This document shows positions 36,866 through 46,044 of a stretch of 64,000 nt of DNA, piece by piece. The notes beneath the pieces are model-generated. The model was not told the DNA's origin and made no database searches. It was given only the letters and a program-made list of their open reading frames with translations. The stretch comes from Lactiplantibacillus plantarum (lineage in GTDB: Bacteria; Bacillota; Bacilli; Lactobacillales; Lactobacillaceae), in assembly GCF_014131735.1 (NCBI RefSeq), contig NZ_CP039121.1, positions 1,426,001 to 1,490,000 of the forward strand, written 5' to 3'. The position numbers and the translations under genes were made by a program. Positions within the stretch are counted from its first letter, which is position 1. Each line of letters starts with the position of its first letter.

Positions 36866-37225
36866 ATGTCAGAAATGCTAGCTGACACGGTAACAGAATC
36901 CAACGTGGATTTCGAACTGTGTCCAAAATTTGAAAAGACGTTCTCAATTCTAGGGAAAAAGTGGAACGGTTTAATTATCGATGTTTTACTGGAAGACGGT
37001 CCCCAACGCTTTAAGAATCTGGCACGCCGGATTCCTAAGTGCAGTGATCGGGTGCTGGTCGTTCGTCTCAAGGAATTGGAAGAAAACGGCATTGTGAGTC
37101 GGGTAACCCATTGTGACTCTGCCCTGATTGAGTATCGCTTGACTACGAAGGGGCAAGATTTACGACAGGTCATGGATACGGTCCATAACTGGTCTGATAA
37201 GTGGTTCAGCCCGGCCGAATCCTAA
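36866..37225 (+). CDS. HxlR-family transcriptional regulator
   Basis: 119 residues. Pattern FELCPKFEKTFSILGKKWNGLIIDVLLEDGPQRFKNLARRIPKCSDRVLVVRLKELEENGIV, wing RVTHCDSALIEYRLTTKG: a winged-helix HxlR protein with the conserved Cys near residue 19. Target unknown; it follows the HD hydrolase and precedes the pheST leader. Second HxlR in the window, about 30% alike to the first by eye. Confidence 0.88.
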   Translation: MSEMLADTVTESNVDFELCPKFEKTFSILGKKWNGLIIDVLLEDGPQRFKNLARRIPKCSDRVLVVRLKELEENGIVSRVTHCDSALIEYRLTTKGQDLRQVMDTVHNWSDKWFSPAES

Positions 37226-37232
37226 TACGGGG

Positions 37233-37261
37233 TTGACGTGCAGGGCACTTTGCCATAAACT
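37233..37261 (+). promoter_or_regulatory. Promoter of pheST leader
   Basis: TTGACG at 37233-37238, 17 nt spacer and TAAACT at 37256-37261, immediately upstream of the T-box. Confidence 0.6.
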
Positions 37262-37274
37262 GACAATGTAGATA

Positions 37275-37518
37275 AAAGCCTTGACGAGAAATAGTAGTTA
37301 GTTACGGCGTCGTAGGGACGGGTGTCACCGATTGAAAGCACCCTGGCGACCAAGATTGACGAATTCACTCTCTGAGCTGAAATTGGGCGTTTGTGTAAAC
37401 AAATAATTTTCCGGTATCCCGACCGTTATGACGGGTAGTGAGTGTGCATAGTGACTGCTATGCAAACAAGGGTGGTACCGCGATGACCTCGTCCCTTTTC
37501 AGGGATGGGGTCTTTTTT
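37275..37518 (+). promoter_or_regulatory. T-box riboswitch controlling pheST
   Basis: T-box core AAGGGTGGTACCGCG at 37468-37482 and specifier codon TTC (Phe) at 37364-37366 in GAATTCACT. An intrinsic terminator follows at 37485-37518 with a seven T tract. Uncharged tRNA-Phe would stabilise the antiterminator. Placement directly before pheS makes the assignment firm. Confidence 0.95.
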
Positions 37519-37552
37519 TGTCCGCAACGCAACTAAAAATTGGAGGCAGCAT

Positions 37553-38599
37553 ATGAGTTTACAAGATCGATTAACCGAATTACGCGATCAAGGCTTGGCC
37601 GATATTAAATCCGCCGATGTTTTGAAAAAGGTTAACCAAGTCAAAGTTGATTTACTTGGCAAAAAGGGTCCGATTACAGAAGTATTGCGCGGAATGCGCG
37701 ACTTAAGCCCGGAAGAACGGCCAAAGGTGGGCGCTTATGCCAACGAAGTTCGTGACCGGATTCAGGCTGCGATTGATGAACGCCGTGAAGAACTGGAACA
37801 AGCAGCCGTTAATGAGCAATTGGCTGCCGAAAAACTGGACGTGACGTTACCGGGTCGGGAAGTTCCACAAGGTCAGCCTCACGTGATTACCCAGATTATT
37901 ACTGAATTGGAAGATCTATTTATGGGAATGGGCTATCAAATTGTTGATGGTGATGAAGTTGAAGAAGATTACTACAACTTTGAACGGTTGAACTTACCGA
38001 AGGACCATCCCGCCCGTGACATGCAAGACACGTTCTATATTACCAAAGACGTGCTACTACGCACGCAGACGTCTGCTGATCAGCCGCGGTCACTTGAAAA
38101 TCACGATTTTTCTAAAGGACCGCTGAAGGTCTTGTCACCTGGCCGCGTTTATCGGCGTGATACGGATGATGCAACCCATTCCCATCAATTTCATCAAATT
38201 GAAGGGTTAGTCGTGGACAAGCATATTACGATGGCTGATTTGAAGGGCACCTTAATTCTGGTTGCCAAGACTTTGTTTGGCGATCAATTCGATGTTCGGC
38301 TACGGCCAAGCTTCTTTCCATTCACGGAACCATCCGTAGAAGCTGATGTAACTTGCTTTAATTGCAATGGCAAGGGCTGTGCAATCTGTAAGCAAACGGG
38401 TTGGATCGAAGTACTGGGTGCCGGCATGGTTCACCCCCACGTGTTAGAAATGTCTGGCATTGATCCAGAAGAATATGGTGGTTTTGCCTTTGGGTTAGGA
38501 CCAGACCGCTTTGCAATGTTGAAATACGGTGTTGACGATATCCGCAACTTCTACTTGAATGACGTGCGGTTCTTGTCACAGTTCTATAAGAAAGGTTAG
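37553..38599 (+). CDS. pheS: Phenylalanyl-tRNA synthetase alpha subunit
   Basis: 348 residues. N-terminal coiled coil, then class II core with motif 2 [28 protein letters not shown] and motif 3 [26 protein letters not shown], with a Cys cluster [12 protein letters not shown], is typical. Start is ATG 37553 with TGGAGGCAGC upstream; in-frame codons back to 37505 lie in the terminator. Forms the alpha2beta2 enzyme with pheT, 8 nt downstream. Confidence 0.97.
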   Translation: MSLQDRLTELRDQGLADIKSADVLKKVNQVKVDLLGKKGPITEVLRGMRDLSPEERPKVGAYANEVRDRIQAAIDERREELEQAAVNEQLAAEKLDVTLPGREVPQGQPHVITQIITELEDLFMGMGYQIVDGDEVEEDYYNFERLNLPKDHPARDMQDTFYITKDVLLRTQTSADQPRSLENHDFSKGPLKVLSPGRVYRRDTDDATHSHQFHQIEGLVVDKHITMADLKGTLILVAKTLFGDQFDVRLRPSFFPFTEPSVEADVTCFNCNGKGCAICKQTGWIEVLGAGMVHPHVLEMSGIDPEEYGGFAFGLGPDRFAMLKYGVDDIRNFYLNDVRFLSQFYKKG

Positions 38600-38607
38600 G
38601 CGTCCAC

Positions 38608-41025
38608 ATGAGAATTTCTACGACATGGTTACGCGATTATTTGAAGCTGGACATTCCGGCCGATGAATTAGCAGAAAAGATTGAACGGACGGCCGTTGAA
38701 GTTGACGGTGTTATTCGTCCCAGTGAAGGATTGAAAAAAGTTGTAGTGGGGCACGTCTTAACGTGTGAGCCACATCCAGATTCTGATCATCTCCACGTTT
38801 GTCAAGTGGACGTAGGCGAATCAGAACCCTTGCAAATCGTTTGTGGGGCACCTAACGTTGCGGCTGGCGAAAAGGTGATCGTGGCGTTACCCAATTCATG
38901 GATTGGTGGTCACACTAAGATCAAGAAGAGTAAGATGCGGGGAGTTCCATCAAATGGGATGCTGTGCGCCTTAGACGAACTTGGTTTTGATGAAAAGTTA
39001 GTTCCAAAAGAAGTTGCGGATGGTATTTTCATTCTGCCTGACGATGCCACGCCAGGTGATCCGGTCTTTTCATACCTAGGGATGGATGATGAAATTATTG
39101 ACATGTCCGTTACCCCTAACCGTGGTGACATGCTTAGTATGAATGGTACGGCGCATGAACTTGCTGCCATTTACGACCAACAACCAACGATGCCGAAAGT
39201 TGATTTGCATGAAGATGCTACGACGGTGGCTGCGGATGATCTACATGTGGCTGTCGCTGCCGACGAACATGATGTCCCAATGTACAAAATGCGTCTAATT
39301 AAAAACGTTACGATTAAGCCAAGTCCGTTATGGCTCCAAATTCGAATTTGGAATGCTGGTATGCGGCCAATCAATAACGTCGTTGACGCAACGAACTACA
39401 TTTTGATGCAATATGGACAACCGCTACATGCTTTTGACTTTGATCAATTGAATGACGGTCAAATTAACGTCCGGTTGGCGAAAGCTGGCGAGCATTTAAC
39501 GACGTTAGATGGTGAAGATCGCGAATTACTAACGAGTGATCTGTTGATTTGTAGTGGCGATCAACCAATTTGTTTGGCTGGGACGATGGGTGGCCTAGCG
39601 ACCGAAGTCACTGATCAGACTACGACCATTGCGTTGGAAGGTGCGGTTTTTGATGCAGTTAAGATTCGTAAAACTGCCCATAATCATGACTTACACAGCG
39701 AAGCTTCAATGCGCTACGAACGGGGCATTGACCACGGCATGACCGCAACGGCCTTAGACGCTGCCGCAGCCATGATTGCAGAACTTGGTGATGGTCAAGT
39801 TGCTAGTGGTATGGTCATCGGTCGTGACGAGGATGTGCAACCAACGACAGTAACCATTGACTTAGCACGGATCAACCACGTCTTAGGAACTGAGTTGTCA
39901 TTGGACACGGTCAGTGATATTTTTAAACGATTGGACTTTCCAACGGTCGTTGCTAATGAAACGTTCACGGTTACGGTGCCATCACGGCGTTGGGATATCC
40001 ATATTCCGGCTGACCTTATCGAAGAAATCGCCCGGCTATACGGTTATGATAACTTACCAGCGACCCTACCAACGGGCCAACCAACAATCGGTAAGCTTAA
40101 TGAGATCCAACAGGTGATTCGTGACTCACGTAAGTTAATGGAAAGTGCTGGCCTCACGCAAGCCATCAGTTACTCATTGACCACGGAGACTAAGTCGAAG
40201 GCCTTTGCGCTTCATGCTAGTGACGTCACTAAATTAGACTTTCCAATGAGTTCAGAACGGACCACGCTACGCTTGAGTCTAGTTTCTGGTTTGCTGGATG
40301 ATTTAGCTTATAACAATGCTCGTAAGGAACACAATGTGGCATTGTATGAAGAAGGACGGGTCTTTTACAGTCAACCTGAACAAGTCCGGCCGAAGGAAAT
40401 TGAACACATTGCCGGAGCTATTACGGGTTCCATGGTTCCCAAGAGCTGGGGCGTTGCCGAACAACCCGTTGATTTCTTCCAGATTAAGGGTATCGTGGCT
40501 GGTTATCTGAAGAGTCTGGCGTTGCAAGATGCCGTTAGTTACGTTGCCACGGCCGAACATCCAGAGATGCATCCTGGTCGGACAGCTGATATTTACGTTG
40601 GTGACCAGTTAGTCGGTTTCGTCGGTGAAGTTCATCCAACGACTGCCAAAGCCTACAAGATTCGGGAAACTTATGTCTTTGAACTGGATTTAACGGCGTT
40701 GATTGCCTTACCAAAAGCGCGTCAACAGTATCAACCAATTTCCAAGTTCCCAAGTATCACCCGGGACGTGGCGATGTTGATTGATGACGATGTGACCAAC
40801 GCAACCGTAGTTGCCTTGATCAACAAGAAGGGCGGCGCGCATTTACGGCACGTTCAACTCTTTGATGTTTATAATGGGAGTCACGTGCCAGCGGGTAAAA
40901 AGTCGCTAGCTTATACGTTAACGTATCAAGACCAAAACGCAACGTTAGTCGATGATGATGTTACGACAGCATTTGAAAAAGTACTGACAGCCTTAACGGA
41001 TGAATTAGGTGCTGAAATTCGTTAG
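38608..41025 (+). CDS. pheT: Phenylalanyl-tRNA synthetase beta subunit
   Basis: 805 residues. N-terminal region and OB tRNA-binding domain (about 40-150), B3/B4 editing domain (about 210-385, with TNYILMQYGQPLHAFDFD), B5 (about 405-475), a degenerate class II core, and FDX-ACB anticodon domain (about 712-805, SKFPSITRDVAMLI). Full length. Cotranscribed with pheS under T-box control. Confidence 0.97.
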   Translation: MRISTTWLRDYLKLDIPADELAEKIERTAVEVDGVIRPSEGLKKVVVGHVLTCEPHPDSDHLHVCQVDVGESEPLQIVCGAPNVAAGEKVIVALPNSWIGGHTKIKKSKMRGVPSNGMLCALDELGFDEKLVPKEVADGIFILPDDATPGDPVFSYLGMDDEIIDMSVTPNRGDMLSMNGTAHELAAIYDQQPTMPKVDLHEDATTVAADDLHVAVAADEHDVPMYKMRLIKNVTIKPSPLWLQIRIWNAGMRPINNVVDATNYILMQYGQPLHAFDFDQLNDGQINVRLAKAGEHLTTLDGEDRELLTSDLLICSGDQPICLAGTMGGLATEVTDQTTTIALEGAVFDAVKIRKTAHNHDLHSEASMRYERGIDHGMTATALDAAAAMIAELGDGQVASGMVIGRDEDVQPTTVTIDLARINHVLGTELSLDTVSDIFKRLDFPTVVANETFTVTVPSRRWDIHIPADLIEEIARLYGYDNLPATLPTGQPTIGKLNEIQQVIRDSRKLMESAGLTQAISYSLTTETKSKAFALHASDVTKLDFPMSSERTTLRLSLVSGLLDDLAYNNARKEHNVALYEEGRVFYSQPEQVRPKEIEHIAGAITGSMVPKSWGVAEQPVDFFQIKGIVAGYLKSLALQDAVSYVATAEHPEMHPGRTADIYVGDQLVGFVGEVHPTTAKAYKIRETYVFELDLTALIALPKARQQYQPISKFPSITRDVAMLIDDDVTNATVVALINKKGGAHLRHVQLFDVYNGSHVPAGKKSLAYTLTYQDQNATLVDDDVTTAFEKVLTALTDELGAEIR

Positions 41026-41042
41026 TTTGTTGATAGTCTTGT

Positions 41043-41077
41043 TAAACGCCGAATGATTTGAAGTCATTCGGCGTTTA
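41043..41077 (+). terminator. Hairpin terminator of pheST
   Basis: TTAAACGCCGAATGA against TCATTCGGCGTTTAA with a short loop. The following T tract is poor, so it may be a weak terminator. Confidence 0.6.
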
Positions 41078-41123
41078 ATGTGTGTCCAAGATCCTAAAAA
41101 ACCATAAAACTAATGGCGAACTA

Positions 41124-41152
41124 GTGCAAACTGGGCAACAGTTTTGTATAAT
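41124..41152 (+). promoter_or_regulatory. Promoter of mltG
   Basis: Perfect TATAAT at 41147-41152 with a weak -35 (GTGCAA at 41124-41129, 17 nt spacing), 35 nt before the TTG start. Confidence 0.5.
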
Positions 41153-41186
41153 TGATAAGATTAATCAATAAATGGAGGGGCGAGTC

Positions 41187-42377
41187 TTGAATAACAACCA
41201 GGATAACCAAGATCAGAAGGATCAAAACGATTCACAAGATCGTGGGGTAAATGAACCTAATCGTTCAGAACAAAAACAGCGGAAATCATTTTCGAAACAC
41301 GTTATTGGTGGCGTTGTTGGTATTTTAGTCGTACTTTTAATTATTGTGGGGGTATTGGGTTATCGATATTTTGATAATGCGACGCAACCATATGACAGTA
41401 GCGACAATCGCGTCGTTCAAGTTGATATCCCGTACGGTGCTAATGGTAAGAAAATTGCCGATATTTTACAGCGCGAAAAGGTGATCAAGAGTGGTTTTGT
41501 CTTTGAATACTGGACGAAAGCACACAACTTATCAAACTTTCACGCGGGCTACTATCAGTTGAAGCCTTCGATGTCACTTGCTCAAATCGCGAAGGCCTTG
41601 AATAAAGGTGGTTCATCGGAACCGGTTCAGAGTTCTAGTGGTAAAGTCCTAATCGTTGAAGGTAGTCAGATTAAGACGATTGCGAAGACGGTTCAAAAAC
41701 AAACTGATTTCACGTCGGCAGAATTTCTAGCCTTAATGAAGGATCAAACATTCATCAAATCATTGGCCAAGAAGTATCCACAATTGTTGAATTCAGCGAT
41801 GAGTGCTAAGCAAGTTCGCTATCGTTTAGAAGGCTATTTGTTCCCGGCAACTTATGTTGTTGGTAAGAAAACAACTTTGAAACAATTAGTAACGCAGATG
41901 GTTTCGAAGACTAATGATGAGCTTGAACCATACTACGCGCAAATTAAGAAGTCGAAGATGTCCGTGCAAGAAGTAATGACCTTAGCGTCCTTAGTTGAAC
42001 GTGAAGGCAGTACGACGAAAGATCGGCGGTTGATTGCTGGCGTCTTCTTGAATCGGTTAGATGCTAAGTGGCGCTTGGATTCTGATATTTCAGTGTTCTA
42101 TGCGATCAATTCTAACAAGTCAACGTTAACGAATAAAGATTTGCAGACTGATTCACCGTATAACTTACGGTTGAACTTAGGCTACGGCCCCGGACCGTTC
42201 AACAGTCCTAGTTTAACATCGATCAAGGCAGTCTTAGATCCTGCACAACGGAGCAAGGGTTACATGTATTTCGTAGCAGATTTGAAGACTGGTGATGTCT
42301 ATTATGCAAAGGATGCTGCGGGTCACGCGGCAAACATCAAGAAGGTTTCGAAGCACAACGAAGCCGCTGAAAAATAA
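41187..42377 (+). CDS. mltG: Endolytic transglycosylase MltG (YceG-like)
   Basis: 396 residues. Cytoplasmic Gln/Asn/Asp-rich N-terminus of about 35 residues, one membrane helix (about 39-61), LysM-like region and the YceG domain with catalytic Glu in SLVEREGSTTKDR and the family motif SPYNLRLNLGYGPGPFNSPSLTSIKAVLDP. Cuts nascent peptidoglycan to end glycan strands. TTG start chosen because GGAGGGG is 6 nt upstream; the upstream ATG 41172 overlaps that Shine-Dalgarno. First gene of mltG-udk-greA. Confidence 0.95.
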   Translation: MNNNQDNQDQKDQNDSQDRGVNEPNRSEQKQRKSFSKHVIGGVVGILVVLLIIVGVLGYRYFDNATQPYDSSDNRVVQVDIPYGANGKKIADILQREKVIKSGFVFEYWTKAHNLSNFHAGYYQLKPSMSLAQIAKALNKGGSSEPVQSSSGKVLIVEGSQIKTIAKTVQKQTDFTSAEFLALMKDQTFIKSLAKKYPQLLNSAMSAKQVRYRLEGYLFPATYVVGKKTTLKQLVTQMVSKTNDELEPYYAQIKKSKMSVQEVMTLASLVEREGSTTKDRRLIAGVFLNRLDAKWRLDSDISVFYAINSNKSTLTNKDLQTDSPYNLRLNLGYGPGPFNSPSLTSIKAVLDPAQRSKGYMYFVADLKTGDVYYAKDAAGHAANIKKVSKHNEAAEK

Positions 42378-42395
42378 GAATGAGGCGTAACTTAA

Positions 42396-43025
42396 ATGAC
42401 TGAAAATAAACATCGCCGACCAGTAGTCATCGGGGTAACTGGTGGTTCCGGTAGTGGTAAAACTACGGTCAGCAATGCAATTTACAACCAATTATCTGGT
42501 CAATCATTGTTGATCTTACAACAGGATTCCTATTACAATGATCAAAGTGAAATGACAATGGCTGAGCGCCATGCCGTTAATTACGACCACCCACTGGCTT
42601 TCGATACAGATTTGATGATTAAGCAAATCAAGCAGTTGCTGGCCTATCAACCAATTGAAAAGCCGGTCTATGATTACGAGCAGTATACGCGTAGCGACAA
42701 GACCATTCATCAAGAACCGCGTGATGTGATCATTGTCGAAGGGGTATTGATCCTAGATGATCAGCGTTTACGCGACCTGATGGATATTAAGGTGTTCGTC
42801 GATACCGACGATGATATTCGAATCATTCGGCGCATTCAGCGTGATATCAAAGAGCGGGGCCGGACACTAGACTCTGTGATTGGTCAATATTTGGCGACGG
42901 TCAAACCAATGTATCATCAGTTTGTGGAACCAACGAAACGTTATGCCGATCTAATTGTGCCAGAAGGTGGCGAAAATGAAGTTGCCATTGATTTATTGAC
43001 AACTAAAGTTCGTTCAATTTTATAA
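42396..43025 (+). CDS. udk: Uridine kinase
   Basis: 209 residues. P-loop [14 protein letters not shown] (about 14-27) and lid/nucleoside motifs [17 protein letters not shown] and YDYEQYTRS. Phosphorylates uridine and cytidine in pyrimidine salvage. GAGGCG precedes the ATG. A T-rich imperfect hairpin between 43035 and 43100 may attenuate transcription before greA. Confidence 0.96.
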   Translation: MTENKHRRPVVIGVTGGSGSGKTTVSNAIYNQLSGQSLLILQQDSYYNDQSEMTMAERHAVNYDHPLAFDTDLMIKQIKQLLAYQPIEKPVYDYEQYTRSDKTIHQEPRDVIIVEGVLILDDQRLRDLMDIKVFVDTDDDIRIIRRIQRDIKERGRTLDSVIGQYLATVKPMYHQFVEPTKRYADLIVPEGGENEVAIDLLTTKVRSIL

Positions 43026-43135
43026 AAAATAACGTCTTAACCAGCGCTATTTTAGATTTAAGAGTTTACTTTTAAAATCTGAAATGGTAGGCTGGTTTTT
43101 GATAACTATATTGCGTATTTGAGGAGTGAAACACA

Positions 43136-43618
43136 TTGGCTGAAGATAAGACATATCCAATGACAGAAGAAGGCAAGGTCAAGCTGGAAAAAGAGCTTGA
43201 AGACCTTCGAATTAATCAACGTCCAGAAATTATTAATCGTATTAAGATCGCACGTAGCTACGGTGATTTATCAGAAAACTCTGAGTATGAATCAGCAAAG
43301 AATGAACAAAGCTTGCTAGAAAACCGGATTAAGACGGTTGAACACATGCTTCAATATGCTGAAATCATCGATAGTGACAAGATTGACGAAACGGAAGTCT
43401 CCGTTGGTAAAATCGTGACGTTCAAAGAATTACCTGATGAAGAACCAGAAAGCTACACCATTGTTGGTGCTGCCGAAGCTGATCCAATGGTTGGCAAGAT
43501 TTCTAATGATTCCCCGATCGCCAAGGGCTTGATTGGGCATCACGTTGATGAAGAAGTTGCCATCAACATTCCAGCCGGTACCATGACGGTTAAAATTTTG
43601 AAGGTTGAAAACGCGTAA
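43136..43618 (+). CDS. greA: Transcription elongation factor GreA
   Basis: 160 residues: N-terminal coiled coil carrying the acidic tip [16 protein letters not shown] (about 43-58) and C-terminal FKBP-like domain (about 85-160). Rescues backtracked RNA polymerase by stimulating transcript cleavage. TTG start: GGAGTG lies 8-9 nt upstream and homology begins [12 protein letters not shown]. Order udk-greA is conserved in lactobacilli. Confidence 0.97.
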   Translation: MAEDKTYPMTEEGKVKLEKELEDLRINQRPEIINRIKIARSYGDLSENSEYESAKNEQSLLENRIKTVEHMLQYAEIIDSDKIDETEVSVGKIVTFKELPDEEPESYTIVGAAEADPMVGKISNDSPIAKGLIGHHVDEEVAINIPAGTMTVKILKVENA

Positions 43619-43628
43619 TTTTATGCTT

Positions 43629-43671
43629 AAGACTGTTTTGAGGTAGCGGATACCTTGAAACAGTCTTTTTT
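43629..43671 (+). terminator. Terminator of greA
   Basis: AAGACTGTTTT against GAAACAGTCTT, with an inner GAGGTA/TACCTT extension, followed by six T. Confidence 0.85.
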
Positions 43672-43766
43672 GGTGGTTTAGAAGCGCGATTACTGATTAC
43701 CAGCCACTATTTAACGAACGTTACTGAACAAGCACGTTTGCGTGTGAGTTCGGAATTCAAGCAAAA

Positions 43767-43801
43767 CACCCGCTTATCTGCACAAAGCAGGTAAACGGGT
43801 G
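43767..43801. repeat. Hairpin CACCCG...CGGGTG
   Basis: CACCCG at 43767-43772 and CGGGTG at 43796-43801 enclose a second stem CTGC/GCAG. An A run lies on the left and no T run on the right. It could act as a leftward terminator for the region that follows or be part of the repeat element to its right. Confidence 0.45.
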
Positions 43802-43838
43802 AGTAAATTGGACGTGTTACATTTTTTTAGCATTTACT

Positions 43839-44636
43839 ATGATTAAAACATGCCAGTTGTGTAGGTTCGAAAACAGCCAGCTTAGACCCGCTGGAAACAG
43901 CTCGAACTCGCGTAGACTTTTGTTGTGGGTTCGTCCTACGCCGACCTCCAGGCATTTCTGCCAATTGCCGGAACGTGGTGGGCACAGATTTGAGCCGAAA
44001 CACCACGTCTCAAATACTGGCCTTTCACTAACCAAGCAAAGGACGCTTGCTAAGTGAAATTTCACCACTGGGCATTGTCAGAAACGCCTTCCAGTCGGGA
44101 TAGTATTCGAATGGCAGACGGTGAGGTACCCAACTTTTGATAAATTGGCCATTGCTTTTCAAAAACGGTAATTTTGTCAATCAACTGTCAGACTGAGAGT
44201 GATATTGTACTTAAGGTTCCAGTATTAAAATAGTCGACGACCAATTGCACCAAGTTAAGTGGCCGTTTATCAGCCATTCGAGCGGGTTTCCGAAATGTGC
44301 TCGGTACCACTGAAGCCTGTGCGTGCTACGCCAACGGACTAATGCCAAAACCGCATTAATCCGATGGCTAGGCAATGCTCGGCTTCAACCCGTGACCCCT
44401 CACAGGCTTGAGACCGGAGGGGCTGGGTGACAATGCTCAGTAGCCAAATTATTCTTAGCTGGAAGTGGGTTGCTTCCGGCTTAGAATAAGACTCGTATTT
44501 GAGATGACGCGGGTTATGCGTTAGCTCAAATCGACGTCGGCTGCGTTCCAGCAATTGGCACCCAGCCCCGGAGGTCGGAATAGGACGCGCAAGTGCTGAT
44601 GAACAGTAATCCAACCAACTGGCATGTTTTAATCAT
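43839..44636. repeat. Non-coding inverted pair of structured repeat copies, about 0.8 kb
   Basis: Bounded by a perfect 21 nt inverted repeat (43839-43859 and 44616-44636). Inward of it the two arms are diverged copies in opposite orientation. Left 43932-44017, reverse-complemented, matches right 44495-44587 with shared blocks GTATTTGAG, GCTCAAATC, GCAATTGGC, GGAGGTCGG and TAGGACG. Further in, TGACAATGC-CAGT matches (44066-44080 left, 44428-44443 right). Between these blocks each arm has a hairpin at the same place but of different sequence (44023-44059 left, 44451-44487 right), which suggests conserved pairing. The left arm alone has a two-stem hairpin at 43865-43907 with matching AAACAG internal loops. 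No frame shows a Shine-Dalgarno or known protein. The function is unknown; it may be a mobile repeat or a structured RNA. Confidence 0.75.
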
Positions 44637-44681
44637 GATTTATGACAGATTGATCAGGATATGGCCGACAGCAAAGTAGGG

Positions 44682-45404
44682 TTAGATATAGATAATTCGT
44701 AATTCACCAAGCGAGACGCTGCCGGTTAGTATGACACCCGGGCCAGCAGTGGTCGGTGTACCTGTCGATGAGATGTGGCCCATTGAGTTGCTGAGATTTT
44801 CCTGTAGCTGCCAAGTTTGAGGGAGGTATAACTCAAGGCTACCTAATGAAACGTCGACATTGATGGTTGCTCGGCCTTCTTTGATGTCAGCGTCATCGAA
44901 GTAGATTTTGGCACCAGCCATTGATACGTTCAGATCCGCAGAACGAAAATTTTCGCTGTGAACGTAGCGGATACTGTTGCCTAGTGAGAGATCTAAATTA
45001 ACATGGTCATCGTTGATTGTGCTCGTTGATTCATGGACGTCATCGTGGTTATGATGATTGTAATGAGCATGATCATGGTTGTGATAGCGATAATGATATT
45101 GATAACGGGGATGAATCAAAAGACCCAAACCAATGCTGAGTAATACGGCAGCCCCTAAAATTGTCCATGGTACGAGCTTAGTGATTCCAAGTGGTTGCGC
45201 ATAGATCATGGTTAAGAATGCGATAGCGAAGACGACGCCCGGCATATTCAAGTAACGAAGGCTACTAATTAAAGCCGCAACTAGAATCAATGTTAACAAG
45301 AGACTCCAGATGCTGACGTGGAGCGTGAAGAGACCGAGTTGACTAACGATAAGAACAACGGCGCTGGCAATTAAGAAGACGGGCCAAAACCAATTTTTAT
45401 GCAT
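44682..45404 (-). CDS. LiaF-like membrane protein (cell wall-active antibiotic response, DUF2154 type)
   Basis: 240 residues: four membrane helices in the first 115, a His-rich loop (RYQYHYRYHNHDHAHYNHHNHDD), then a beta-rich C-terminal domain with repeated patterns such as VNLDLSLGNS, ADLNVSMAGAKIYFDDADIKEGRATINVDVSLGSLELYLP and GSVSLGELRIIYI, as in LiaF/YvqF. LiaF inhibits the LiaRS envelope-stress system. Here there is no LiaRS nearby; the gene upstream, with its stop abutting, encodes a LytTR DNA-binding protein, a likely cotranscribed partner. The His-rich insert may bind metal. Confidence 0.82.
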   Translation of the reverse strand: MHKNWFWPVFLIASAVVLIVSQLGLFTLHVSIWSLLLTLILVAALISSLRYLNMPGVVFAIAFLTMIYAQPLGITKLVPWTILGAAVLLSIGLGLLIHPRYQYHYRYHNHDHAHYNHHNHDDVHESTSTINDDHVNLDLSLGNSIRYVHSENFRSADLNVSMAGAKIYFDDADIKEGRATINVDVSLGSLELYLPQTWQLQENLSNSMGHISSTGTPTTAGPGVILTGSVSLGELRIIYI

Positions 45405-45860
45405 TTATAACAGTCCTTTCTGTTCAAGACTTATTTTGAGTTGGCGATAGTAGCGTCTTGAAGCGTACAGTTGTTTAGGTGAGTGGTGAAACGCAATCAA
45501 GTTCCCGGTCAATGTCTTGGTTAAGGAATAGACTTGTTTGGTATTGACAATGGCAGATTTGGAGACGCGAAGAAAGTAAGCAGGTAAGCCTGTGCCCACA
45601 GCGGTCAGCGACTTGGGAACACGATAAACATTATCCAGCGTATGGGCGGCGACCTGGTGACCAGTTGCTTCGATGAATAGGATCGAAGTAAGCGGTAACT
45701 GTACGAGTTGACCACGTTGTGAAACGGTTAACGTAGCGGCCTCAATTGAAAGATTTTTGAGAGCAGCAGTGAGGGCGGCCGTTTCGGGGTAGTCGACTGG
45801 AACATGCAGTGTGACGGTTGGAATTGAGGTGTCGGGCTCCGTTTCAATGTTCACTTGCAT
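45405..45860 (-). CDS. LytTR-domain DNA-binding regulator
   Basis: 151 residues from ATG 45860, which has a perfect AAGGAGGTGAAACCC before it. The C-terminal 100 residues fit a LytTR domain (IEATGHQVAAHTLDNVYRVPKSLTAVGTGLPAYFLRVSKSAIVNTKQV and a following strand). The N-terminal 45 residues are short and there is no receiver domain, so it is not a response regulator. LytTR-only proteins usually pair with a small membrane protein that inhibits them; here that partner is the LiaF-like protein directly downstream. Target genes unknown; autoregulation is likely. Confidence 0.85.
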   Translation of the reverse strand: MQVNIETEPDTSIPTVTLHVPVDYPETAALTAALKNLSIEAATLTVSQRGQLVQLPLTSILFIEATGHQVAAHTLDNVYRVPKSLTAVGTGLPAYFLRVSKSAIVNTKQVYSLTKTLTGNLIAFHHSPKQLYASRRYYRQLKISLEQKGLL

Positions 45861-46044
45861 GGGTTTCACCTCCTTAAGTAGTTTAAGTACACCACAAAAC
45901 AATGACGCTGTAAATAAAGACTCCCTTAGCGGTCATTTCAGGAACGCAACTGGTCATTGGCTTGCTCATCGACTGTCAATGTTGCGTTTTATGGGCAAAA
46001 AGGGCACAATTACTGTAAACGATTTCAATGATGAGGTGTTAGTA

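Noticed and set aside
43817..44614. Three overlapping frames of 70-90 codons in the repeat region
   Set aside because: No Shine-Dalgarno, no recognisable protein and overlap on opposite strands; the inverted-repeat structure explains the sequence better.
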